From positions 310,001 through 374,000 of the forward strand of contig NZ_JABFTV010000003.1 of NCBI RefSeq assembly GCF_021404405.1: a DNA stretch of 64,000 nt, written 5' to 3'. Positions within the stretch are counted from its first letter, which is position 1; every line of letters starts with the position of its first letter. Below the pieces are notes generated by a model. The model saw only the letters and a program-made list of their open reading frames with translations. It searched no databases and was not told the origin of the DNA. Both the position numbers and the translations under genes were made by a program. Below, one piece after another: positions 23,996 through 31,886 of this stretch. Source of the DNA: Billgrantia aerodenitrificans (GTDB taxonomy: Bacteria; Pseudomonadota; Gammaproteobacteria; Pseudomonadales; Halomonadaceae).

Positions 23996-24960
23996 GGTAC
24001 ATCTCCCTATCATGCATGATGATATCTTCCAGAAAATGACCAAGTTGGCTGACGCATTTCGGCCGGACCCTTCTCGGGAATACCTTCCCAATCCCCTCTC
24101 CATTTCCGTCGAAAGCCCATAGCTAACGGTCGGACAATCTATCGCATACTTCATGCCGGGAGTTAAAAATTGACATATAGATCAAAGAAATAAGGGTTGG
24201 GAGATCATGCCCTCTTGGCTAGCATAGGGAGAATCAGAAGCGCAGAAGTCACAAAAGTACAAAAAGCGTATCACAATTCTAACATTAAATTCAGCCAAGC
24301 AGATCCTCACTGGAAAACAGCTTAATATTCAATCCACTATGAAAGACAAGCCATGTACCGGCTTCATTACACATAGATACTAAAAAAATTTTAGGCAATT
24401 GAAGGCCCACAGGTTTTTGCAGAACACGACATTTTAAGATGCCGTGCGCAACAAGGCAGGCATTTATCTGCATGAACAAGGAAGTAATTTCGCTAATCCA
24501 GCACTACCAGAAGTACAACACCCGAGTATCAAATACTCAATAGTACAGCAGGAAGAATTGAAGCGTGCCTGTCACCCCGGCGAGAAAATACATGGAAGGT
24601 TGGCAGCACTCCCGTTGACTGCCAAAACAGAGCATGAAGAGTGGTCTGGCCTGCAGTATGACGGAAACCATTCGAGTATCGTAATGTAACATAACGCATT
24701 TCGAATGAAAATAATTCACTTGTCTGTCAATTTATCTGTAAGAAACCTCACGAGGAATGAGAGGAACCATCGAACATCTTATTGTTTTATATGATTTTTC
24801 AGATCAAGTATGGGAAAAATCAGCCGATTGGGATTAGGTTAAACATGCGATAACATATATTTACAAAGTGAGTGCCTTGGACGAGGCTTCCCTGTACCCT
24901 TTTCATCGGGGCTTGGAAATATCACACCCAGAAAGGCAGGTACATCAGGAGAAGACAAGC
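23996..24960. promoter_or_regulatory. AT-rich divergent intergenic region, glycine-rich gene versus csgD
   Basis: 965 bases, the longest non-coding gap in the window and clearly AT-rich. An 81-codon plus-strand frame (24444-24689) has no ribosome site or recognisable features and I reject it. The left part holds a possible sigma-54 site (24144-24157). The remainder presumably carries the csgD control region, which is large in enterobacteria too. No CRISPR, tRNA or insertion-sequence ends seen. Confidence 0.55.
24143..24160 (-). promoter_or_regulatory. Possible sigma-54 promoter for the glycine-rich subunit operon
   Basis: On the minus strand CCGGCATGAAGTATGCGA has GG and GC ten bases apart (plus 24156-24157 and 24144-24145). 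The -24 half (GGCATG) is good and resembles the fap-operon promoter; the -12 half (ATGC instead of TTGC) is weaker. It lies about 150 bases before the start codon at 23995. Chance occurrence is possible. Confidence 0.4.
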
Positions 24961-25665
24961 ATGGAAACAGGTAAAGGGATCGTCCTGCTAGCTACTGAAA
25001 TCAACCCACAGACCCAACTTTTCGTCAATTACATTTACCAGGAATTGCAGCATAACTTGAGCATCGTCTCACCCAATTCATCCCTGGAGGCCGCCAGGCA
25101 CGTGGGCGAAGATGGAGAGGCTTGCAACGTCGTTCTTCTCGACCTGGATCATCTCGACGAAACAGACCTGCAGGCCTGGCAGACGCAGTACCATAACCAG
25201 CCTCAGTGGGTACTGACTGCGTTCAATCTCAGGGATGAAGAACATGCAGCTCAACTGCTCAGCTTCATGCAGCTCAAGGGAGTTTTCTACCGCAGCGACA
25301 GCCTCGAGCTGATCTGTAAAGGCATTCAGAGCCTTCTTGATGGCGACCTGTGGATGTCACGTGCGCTGATGACACGCCTGATAGAGTTTTACCGCCGTCA
25401 GCAGTTCAACTGCTATCGCCCCGTTTGTGGCATCACGCAGCGCGAGCTGGAAATTATCGGGCTGCTGGGCTCGGGCGCATCCAATACGAAAATTGCCGAA
25501 ATTCTTTTTGTGAGCGAGCACACGGTAAAATCCCACCTCTACAATATATTTAGAAAGATCAATGTCAGTAATCGCATACAGGCAGTGAACTGGGCTAGGC
25601 AAAACTTGGGGCCCCCTCCCCCCTTATCGCTTCAGCGCTACGAAAGAACCTCACCCAGACACTGA
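24961..25665 (+). CDS. csgD: CsgD/VpsT-like LuxR-family regulator of curli
   Basis: 234 residues from ATG at 24961 with AGGAG 9 bases upstream. The opening (METGKGIVLLATEINPQTQLF) aligns with the paralog at 17728, which supports this start over an upstream in-frame ATG. The receiver-like domain lacks the full acidic pocket; GDLWMSRALM carries WMSR, the VpsT-type c-di-GMP-binding signature. The LuxR domain has ITQRELEIIGLLGSGASNTKIAE and SEHTVKSHLYNIFRKINV. It is immediately upstream of csgEFG on the same strand, as csgD is in enterobacteria. A short proline-rich tail follows the helix-turn-helix. It probably activates the curli genes, and the AT-rich upstream region suggests complex control. 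Confidence 0.85.
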   Translation: METGKGIVLLATEINPQTQLFVNYIYQELQHNLSIVSPNSSLEAARHVGEDGEACNVVLLDLDHLDETDLQAWQTQYHNQPQWVLTAFNLRDEEHAAQLLSFMQLKGVFYRSDSLELICKGIQSLLDGDLWMSRALMTRLIEFYRRQQFNCYRPVCGITQRELEIIGLLGSGASNTKIAEILFVSEHTVKSHLYNIFRKINVSNRIQAVNWARQNLGPPPPLSLQRYERTSPRH

Positions 25666-25685
25666 CAAGAGAGCGGGCTATCGCC

Positions 25686-26213
25686 ATGGCTTTCCCCCCC
25701 AAAACGCCGGCAATCGGCATCGTCCTGATCACGTTTGGATCCCTTGCCCTGGCGGAGCCGCAGGCCCCGGCCCCAGACCTACCGACGTTTCCCGGGGAAT
25801 CGCAGCCCCTCCAAAGCGCCATAGAAGAACGCCTGGAAGAGGAAGGAGCCGGAGAAGCATTATCCCGTCAATTCCGCCTCGGTGAACCAGGTCTATCAGG
25901 CGTCATCGTCGACCGCACCATCACCATGATGGGAAAGACATTTTACCGGCGTTTCAGTCAGTTAAGTCAAGACAGCCATATCCTGACCAGCACGACGCTG
26001 TCCGTGCACGAACGCCCGGACGCACGCTGGGGAAGCCAGATCTGGGTATCGGAAAACAATCGCATTCTGTTCCAGGCGACATTGCCACCCAGACAGAGCG
26101 ACATCGACCGCTATGCCGAGGCAGCCGCTGAGCAAGTGGAGCAGCTCCTGGTACAGCGCAGCATCATGCAGGCGCTGGAGAGCGACCCGGACCTGGCTGA
26201 CGACGAAATCTAG
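25686..26213 (+). CDS. csgE: Curli assembly protein CsgE
   Basis: 175 residues, longer than enterobacterial CsgE (129) because of a Pro/Glu-rich stretch after the signal (residues about 25-60). The CsgE core is clear: LSGVIVDRTITMMGKTFYRRFSQL, then LSVHERPDARWGSQIWVSENNRILFQ and an ending resembling LAHDEF (DPDLADDEI). CsgE is a periplasmic adaptor that caps the CsgG channel and delivers CsgA. It is followed by csgF after 34 bases. Confidence 0.92.
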   Translation: MAFPPKTPAIGIVLITFGSLALAEPQAPAPDLPTFPGESQPLQSAIEERLEEEGAGEALSRQFRLGEPGLSGVIVDRTITMMGKTFYRRFSQLSQDSHILTSTTLSVHERPDARWGSQIWVSENNRILFQATLPPRQSDIDRYAEAAAEQVEQLLVQRSIMQALESDPDLADDEI

Positions 26214-26247
26214 CGGAAAGAGCCAACGTCACAAGAAGGAGAACATC

Positions 26248-26667
26248 ATGAAGATCCGCCCATTGAAATTTGCCTTACTTTTCTGTCTGCTTCTGCCTCC
26301 GGCAGGAGTACAGGCAGGAGAGCTGATTTATCGCCCCATCAACCCATCGTTCGGTGGGGACCCTCTGCTTGGTAATCATCTGCTCAATAAAGCACAGGCA
26401 CAGGATACCAATAGAGATCCAAACGCCCCCGATTTCGGAAGATTTTCTGAAGTGGACTTCTTCCTTCAAGACCTGCGTGCCGATCTCATTAACCGAGCAA
26501 TCGACAATGCGCTCGATCCTAACAACCCCGGTGGAAGCGAAAGCGTCATCGACAACTCCTCCCTCAATGTCAGGTTCGTCAACGTGGGTGGCGGCGCATT
26601 TCAGATGATCATCACCGACAAGAGAACCAACGAAGTGACGCGCATCGACTTCGGAACACCATTCTAA
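26248..26667 (+). CDS. csgF: Curli assembly protein CsgF
   Basis: 139 residues, the usual CsgF size, from ATG at 26248 (AAGGAG upstream). Signal FALLFCLLLPPAGVQAG, then the CsgF N-terminal motif LIYRPINPSFGGDPLLGNHLLNKAQAQ, which inserts in the CsgG pore, and a C-terminal domain (SLNVRFVNVGGGAFQMIITD). CsgF anchors the nucleator CsgB at the cell surface. It lies between csgE and csgG, as in enterobacterial csgDEFG. Confidence 0.95.
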   Translation: MKIRPLKFALLFCLLLPPAGVQAGELIYRPINPSFGGDPLLGNHLLNKAQAQDTNRDPNAPDFGRFSEVDFFLQDLRADLINRAIDNALDPNNPGGSESVIDNSSLNVRFVNVGGGAFQMIITDKRTNEVTRIDFGTPF

Positions 26668-26677
26668 GGGGATGAGC

Positions 26678-27514
26678 ATGAACGTATTTAGAGTCGGCCT
26701 CATGTCAGGTCTGATCTTCCTCGGTGGGTGCGTCGGTATGGTCACTTCTCCGGAGGGCCTTGAAGGAGCACCTGCGACACTGATCCCTCGGTCTGGCACT
26801 TATGTGGACCTTACCAACCTTCCCCGGCCCGCAGCCCCTATCTTCACAGCCGTGTATGACTTCAGAGATCAGACGGGGCAGTATCGCCCCCAACCCGCCA
26901 GCACCTTCTCGACGGCTGTGACCCAGGGCGGCGCTGCCATGCTGAGTTCCGCTCTGGCCGACTCTGGCTGGTTCGTGCCGCTCGAGCGCGTCGGTTTACA
27001 GAACCTGCTGACGGAGCGCCGTATCATTCGCGCGAACCTTGAACGGAACGGGCGAGAACATGAGCTCGGCTCGCTCAACGCAGCACGAATCCTGATGGAG
27101 GGCGGCATCATCGCTTACGACTCCAACATGAAGACAGGCGGTGTAGGAGCGGAATATTTCGGCATCGGCGCATCCGGCCAGTATCAAGTCGACCAAGTGA
27201 CCGTCAACCTTCGTGCCGTGGATATCGCAACGGGAGAAGTGCTCGCCAACGTGAATACCAGCAAGACGGTTTATTCCTATGAGGTGCGGGCAGGTGTCTA
27301 TCGTTTCGTCAGTTTCCGCCGCTTGCTGGAAGCCGAGGCGGGCTATACCCACAACGAACCGGTGCAGATGGCCGTGATGTCGGCAATCGAATCTGCCGTC
27401 ATTCATCTCGTCACACAGGGAGTCGACCGAGGGTTGTGGAACCTGGCAGACCCATCCGAATACGACAACGAAGTACTCATGGCTTACCGCGATGCCTCCT
27501 CCCCCATGCTCTGA
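26678..27514 (+). CDS. csgG: Curli secretion channel lipoprotein CsgG
   Basis: 278 residues from ATG at 26678; AAGGGG sits 6 bases before it, better placed than for the in-frame ATG at 26672. Lipobox L-G-G-C with Cys18. Family segments include PIFTAVYDFRDQTGQY, WFVPLERVGLQNLLTERRIIR, LEGGI-like MEGGIIAYDSN and TVNLRAVDIATGEVLANV. CsgG is a nonameric outer-membrane pore that exports curli subunits. It ends the csgDEFG block and is followed by a strong terminator. Confidence 0.96.
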   Translation: MNVFRVGLMSGLIFLGGCVGMVTSPEGLEGAPATLIPRSGTYVDLTNLPRPAAPIFTAVYDFRDQTGQYRPQPASTFSTAVTQGGAAMLSSALADSGWFVPLERVGLQNLLTERRIIRANLERNGREHELGSLNAARILMEGGIIAYDSNMKTGGVGAEYFGIGASGQYQVDQVTVNLRAVDIATGEVLANVNTSKTVYSYEVRAGVYRFVSFRRLLEAEAGYTHNEPVQMAVMSAIESAVIHLVTQGVDRGLWNLADPSEYDNEVLMAYRDASSPML

Positions 27515-27532
27515 AACAGCCCGAATTTTTTT

Positions 27533-27559
27533 AGGCGCCATATTTTGGCGCCTTTTTTT
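27533..27559 (+). terminator. Intrinsic terminator after csgG
   Basis: AGGCGCC (27533-27539) and GGCGCCT (27547-27553) flank an AT-rich loop and are followed by seven T residues. A T run before the stem makes it usable on both strands. It separates csgDEFG from csgBA. Confidence 0.92.
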
Positions 27560-27726
27560 ACATTTGTGTTTCGGCACGGTTAATTCCTGAAGACAAAAAA
27601 CTAATTCTCCTGCAAAAACCGCGAGTGCTAAAAATTTAATACCACGAATAGAACTTCCGAATTATGGAATAAATGCACGCGCATACCGACACTGTAACTG
27701 AACGTAAAATCGCTAGAGTAAGTGCC

Positions 27727-28218
27727 ATGAAGAAAAATGGAATTGTTACATTTTCTGTAGGGATGGCTCTAGTTGTGGCCAAAGCCGCCTCGGCCGGCGA
27801 TCTCATGCCAAGTTCCGAACTCGATGTCGAATCGGCGAGCTCCACGTCTCGACAGGTGGCGACCATCTACCAGGCCGGCCAGGGAAATGAAGCTACTATC
27901 CTGCAGCAGGGTAGCCATAACGGCTCGCGTATCATGCAGCAAGGCTTTGCCAACGTTGCCAGCTCAAGGCAAGCCGGACACGCCAACGAAGCTCGAGTAG
28001 TGCAGAGCGGCGCTCACCTTGAAGCGTCGATCCTGCAAAATGGTCTAGGCCATGACGCCGGTATCGTGCAGATCGGGTACGGCAAAGAAGCGACCATTCA
28101 CCAGCATGGCGCTTATGGAAGTGCCGAGATTCATCAGTTGGGAACTCATCGCACAAGTCCCATCACCATCACCCAGTTCTCACGTGGACAGGCAGCCGTC
28201 CAAGTCTATCGCTACTAG
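27727..28218 (+). CDS. csgB: CsgB-like minor curlin (nucleator)
   Basis: 163 residues from ATG at 27727; the longer in-frame start at 27673 lacks a signal-like N-terminus. Signal IVTFSVGMALVVAKAASAG. The mature part has about eight curlin half-repeats of the type A-x-[IV]-x-Q-x-G-x-x-N: ATIYQAGQGNEATILQQGSH, ARVVQSG, ASILQNG, AGIVQIG, ATIHQHG, AEIHQLG. The last repeat departs from pattern and ends AAVQVYRY, a basic/aromatic tail as in CsgB, where the end is needed for anchoring. Upstream ribosome site is poor. It is 183 bases ahead of csgA. Confidence 0.88.
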   Translation: MKKNGIVTFSVGMALVVAKAASAGDLMPSSELDVESASSTSRQVATIYQAGQGNEATILQQGSHNGSRIMQQGFANVASSRQAGHANEARVVQSGAHLEASILQNGLGHDAGIVQIGYGKEATIHQHGAYGSAEIHQLGTHRTSPITITQFSRGQAAVQVYRY

Positions 28219-28401
28219 CTTCGTGGCTACCAGCGACTGCTCGGAACCTGCCATGGAGAAGTGCAAGAAGCATGGTTCATATAAAGATAATTGCTTGATT
28301 CCGTAAGTGGCAAATGGAAGCGATAGCCATGCTATCGAATCCTGAATCCACCCTGGCGGCAACAACGCTCAACCAGGGATTTCAAACGAGAGGGAATGGA
28401 T

Positions 28402-29355
28402 ATGAAATTCAAGATGACCGTCATGGCAGCCGCTATCGCTTTCTCCGGTGCGGCTCTCGCCAATGGAAACGTTTCCGACGTCGATCAAACCGGTTTCAAC
28501 AACGACGTCAGCGTATCCCAGCTCACGCAGTTTGGTGGGGGTAACAATACCTCGGGTGTGAGCCAGGATGGCGTAGGCAATAGCGCGACCGTCCATCAGC
28601 AGGGCTGGTGGGGGCATAACGTATCGGACATCGAACAGGCAGGCTTGGGCAACGATGCCGATGTCTTCCAGAACGGCACCAATAACAGCGCTTCCGTCAG
28701 CCAGGAAGGCATGTTCAACACTTCCGACAGCCAGCAGATCGGGACGAAAAACGTTCTGGAAGTGAGTCAGGAAGGTGCCAAGAACAACGCCTCCACCTAC
28801 CAGAACGGCTGGAACAATTTTGCCGACATCAGCCAAGAGGGCTTCGCCAACAGCTCCGACGTGGTACAAGACGGCAAGTTCAACGTCGCTCAGGTCCAGC
28901 AGGAAGGTCTCAAGAACGCTTCCGACATCACCCAGTCCGGCAACAACAACTACGCCAATGTCGATCAGAGCGGCAGCTTCAATGACTCCACCGTCGTCCA
29001 GAGCGGAACTTCCAACATCGCTGAAGTACACCAGCGCGATCTGAAGAACACCTCCGACATCACCCAGTCTGGCACCAACAATTATGCCAGTGTAGACCAG
29101 AGCAATTTCAACAACGACGCTATCATCGTCCAGAACGGTCGCAGCCACGTCTCCGAGGTGACTCAGAGCGGCTATAACGACCTGGCCGACTCCTTCCAGT
29201 CCGGCAAGAACCACTACTCCTCCATCACCCAGTCCGGTGCCGGCCTGCTGAGCCTGGCCAGCAACACGGCCACTCACGTGCAGATGGGTAGCAACAACTC
29301 AGCAACCACCACTCAGGTGGGCGGCGGCAACACGGCTCACGTATTCCAGCACTGA
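28402..29355 (+). CDS. csgA: CsgA-like major curlin with greatly expanded repeats
   Basis: 317 residues from ATG at 28402 (GAGGGA 7 bases upstream; an ATG at 28396 is an alternative). Signal MTVMAAAIAFSGAALANG. The rest is a run of about 26 curlin half-repeats (A/S-x-[IV]-x-Q-x-G-x-x-N-x), roughly 12-13 full repeats against five in E. coli CsgA (151 residues). A 44-residue unit beginning LKNASDITQSGNNNYANVDQ is repeated next to itself as LKNTSDITQSGTNNYASVDQ, showing recent tandem growth. It is the extracellular amyloid fibre subunit. No csgC follows. Confidence 0.92.
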   Translation: MKFKMTVMAAAIAFSGAALANGNVSDVDQTGFNNDVSVSQLTQFGGGNNTSGVSQDGVGNSATVHQQGWWGHNVSDIEQAGLGNDADVFQNGTNNSASVSQEGMFNTSDSQQIGTKNVLEVSQEGAKNNASTYQNGWNNFADISQEGFANSSDVVQDGKFNVAQVQQEGLKNASDITQSGNNNYANVDQSGSFNDSTVVQSGTSNIAEVHQRDLKNTSDITQSGTNNYASVDQSNFNNDAIIVQNGRSHVSEVTQSGYNDLADSFQSGKNHYSSITQSGAGLLSLASNTATHVQMGSNNSATTTQVGGGNTAHVFQH

Positions 29356-29365
29356 GCTTGATCGG

Positions 29366-29394
29366 AAAAGGCCCCGCTCGGGCGGGGCCTTTTC
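29366..29394 (+). terminator. Intrinsic terminator after csgA
   Basis: AAAAGGCCCCGC (29366-29377) pairs with GCGGGGCCTTTT (29382-29393) around loop TCGG. It separates the curlin genes from pgaA, which starts 63 bases later. Confidence 0.93.
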
Positions 29395-29456
29395 ACTGCA
29401 TCATTGCCGCGATACGGCTTGAGCAATACCGGACCACCTGCGCGAGACGAGGCCTG

Positions 29457-31886
29457 ATGAAACGCTTGCTGCTTGCCGTTGCGCCTCTTTGCTTGATTGC
29501 GCTCCTTTCACCGATCGCTTTGGCCGAGACGCCGATCGACACTCAGCGTCAGGCCCTCGTGCAGCAGGCTGTCGACAGCGGCCAATGGGAAACGGCGATA
29601 TCGCGCCTCGGTGTGCTTTACGCACGCACTGGTGACGTTGCGGTACGCAGTGACCTGATCGCACTGCTGATACGCGCCGATCGACTCGACGAGGCTCTCT
29701 CCGTTTGCCCGGGCTGCTCCGCCGATGTGTACACGAAAAGTGAACTGCTCGATCTGGGCGGTGCAGCACGCCGGCAAGGGAATGCGGAGCTCGCTCTGAG
29801 CTTCTTCTCGCACCTGGCCCTGCGAGAGCCCGAGGATCCGGCTGCCTGGCTGGGCCAGGCGCTGGCTCATACCGATCTTGGGCAGTACGCGCTGGCCGAA
29901 AGCGCATTGAGTCGCTACGAGATGCTTTCCGGCACCACGCTGGAAGCCATGGAAGCAAGAGGCTACCTGGCGGCCGAGACCGGCAACGTCCTCGCCGAAC
30001 TCCAGGCACGCCAGGCTCTGGTCGAAAGAGGCCCGGACCGTGCCAACGAGATACGTGCTATGTATCGGCTCGCCTTGAGACTAGGCGCCAGCGAGCCTGC
30101 ACGCCGGATGGTCGAGCAACACCCCGAACTCTTCACCTCCAGCGATGCCCTCTGGCTGCGCTACTACGAGGGCGTCAATGCCCTCCGTCTGGGCATCCAT
30201 ATCGACGATTATCGCAGCATCGAGCGGGGTCTGGCGCTGCTCGATCAGGTCGTGGCGGCAGATGACCTGCACCCCGATCTGGCAAGGCTGGCGGACTATG
30301 ACCGCGTCGTGGCGCTTGCTCAACTGCGTCGATTCTCACAGGCCGAGGCATTGAGCGAGAGGCTACTTCACCAATACGGCCGCTTGCCCAACTATGTCCT
30401 GCGGGCCAGGGCGCATGCACTCAACGGCTTGGGGAAGCCCGAGCAAGCCATAGCGATCTATCAAGCCCTGCTCCGGGACGAGCCAGAGCGGGGGGCGGAC
30501 CTGAGCGATCCTCTCTATGAGGCGCTGTTTTTCAGCCACACGGATGCCAGACAGTTTCGCGAGGCGCAGCGCCTGCTCGAAGCATGGCGCCGCACCGAAC
30601 CTCCCTATCGACGGGATTTCACCGGCACCACCCATATCGAGAACCCCAATCTGTCGAAGGTACTCCTGCTCGACACCATGCTCGAGGCCTGGCGGGGTAA
30701 CGAACGAGAGGCACTGACTCAGGTCGACGCCTACCTGGCCGAAGCACCAGCCAATGCCTATCTATGGCAGCTGCGGGGCGATATCGGACGCTGGCGCGGC
30801 TGGCCCGAGCAGGCCCAGGCCGACTATCGCCAAGCCGTTTCGCTACTGGGACCCGACCAGCGCGATACGGCCCGCCACGGTGAGTTGATGGCCAGACTTC
30901 AGCAGGGTAACTGGCAAGGCACGGTAACGCAGGTACGACAGGAACTCGACAACGCCAAACCCAGCGTATCGAGAGACAACCTCGAGCGGGAGTGGCGGGA
31001 GCAGCGCGCCGCTGAGCTCAGCTTTTCCGTCGAGCAAAGCGATGGCCAAGGCGGTGGTGGCACCCAGGCATCCAGGGAGTGGCGCAGCGATATCGTCTTT
31101 CGCTCGCCCCGCAGCGACAACGGGTCACGATACTTCCTGCAGCATCGTCATCAACAAGGCACCTTTGACGAGGGTTCACTGCGGGCGGGGTATGCCATCG
31201 CAGGCTATGAGTGGAATCTCTTTCCCAGTCAGGTCACGCTGGCTGCCGGTCATGGCCTGCATCTCAACGACGAACCGCATTTCAGCGCCGCGCTGCGCCA
31301 TGACTTCACTGACCATCTCGCCGTCACCCTCGGCGCCGAATACAACAGCCTCACCACGCCGCTACGTGCCTTGAATGACGACGTCAGCGCCGACCGCTAC
31401 CACGCAGCATTGACCTATCGGCGTGATGAAAGACGCAGTCTGGGCACCGAGATGAGCCTGACCGATTTCGACGATGGCAACCTGCGTCGCAGCGCGCTCG
31501 GCTATTGGCAGGAGCGGCTCTTTCACCGCGACCGCTGGTTGCTTGCCGCCACGGGTTGGCTCGGCGGTTCTCTCAACGATGAGGTGGATGCCAGCTACTA
31601 CAACCCCGAACGGGACACCTACCTCAGTGGAGAGCTGATGCTCGAGTACGCTCATCCCCTGGGCTATCGCCGGACCTTTACTCAGGGCATCACGGCCGGT
31701 GTCGGCCGGTATTGGCAGCAAGGTGAAGACGATGACGATACCTGGAGCCTCGGCTATCACCAGCGCTGGGAGCTGTTGCCGAGCGTATCCATCGAATACG
31801 GCATTGCCCGCCAGCGAGCCGTGTACGACGGCCAGGCCGAACACGACACGGTAGTGACTGGAACCCTGGTATGGAGATTCCCATGA
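29457..31886 (+). CDS. pgaA: Poly-beta-1,6-N-acetylglucosamine export protein PgaA
   Basis: 809 residues from ATG at 29457 (GAGG upstream), almost the same as E. coli PgaA (807). A longer in-frame start at 29358 overlaps the terminator and is rejected. Signal AVAPLCLIALLSPIALAE, then TPR helices (about 30-500) with typical A-x-x-x-[LY]-x-x-[LA] spacing, and a C-terminal 16-strand-type barrel from about residue 520 (FRSPRSDNGSRYFLQHRHQQ) ending TLVWRFP. It exports partly deacetylated PNAG through the outer membrane. First gene of pgaABCD; its stop overlaps the pgaB start. Confidence 0.92.
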   Translation: MKRLLLAVAPLCLIALLSPIALAETPIDTQRQALVQQAVDSGQWETAISRLGVLYARTGDVAVRSDLIALLIRADRLDEALSVCPGCSADVYTKSELLDLGGAARRQGNAELALSFFSHLALREPEDPAAWLGQALAHTDLGQYALAESALSRYEMLSGTTLEAMEARGYLAAETGNVLAELQARQALVERGPDRANEIRAMYRLALRLGASEPARRMVEQHPELFTSSDALWLRYYEGVNALRLGIHIDDYRSIERGLALLDQVVAADDLHPDLARLADYDRVVALAQLRRFSQAEALSERLLHQYGRLPNYVLRARAHALNGLGKPEQAIAIYQALLRDEPERGADLSDPLYEALFFSHTDARQFREAQRLLEAWRRTEPPYRRDFTGTTHIENPNLSKVLLLDTMLEAWRGNEREALTQVDAYLAEAPANAYLWQLRGDIGRWRGWPEQAQADYRQAVSLLGPDQRDTARHGELMARLQQGNWQGTVTQVRQELDNAKPSVSRDNLEREWREQRAAELSFSVEQSDGQGGGGTQASREWRSDIVFRSPRSDNGSRYFLQHRHQQGTFDEGSLRAGYAIAGYEWNLFPSQVTLAAGHGLHLNDEPHFSAALRHDFTDHLAVTLGAEYNSLTTPLRALNDDVSADRYHAALTYRRDERRSLGTEMSLTDFDDGNLRRSALGYWQERLFHRDRWLLAATGWLGGSLNDEVDASYYNPERDTYLSGELMLEYAHPLGYRRTFTQGITAGVGRYWQQGEDDDDTWSLGYHQRWELLPSVSIEYGIARQRAVYDGQAEHDTVVTGTLVWRFP

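Noticed and set aside
24444..24689. 81-codon plus-strand reading frame in the AT-rich gap before csgD
   Set aside because: No ribosome site, no signal or membrane segment, no recognisable motif, and composition typical of the surrounding non-coding DNA.
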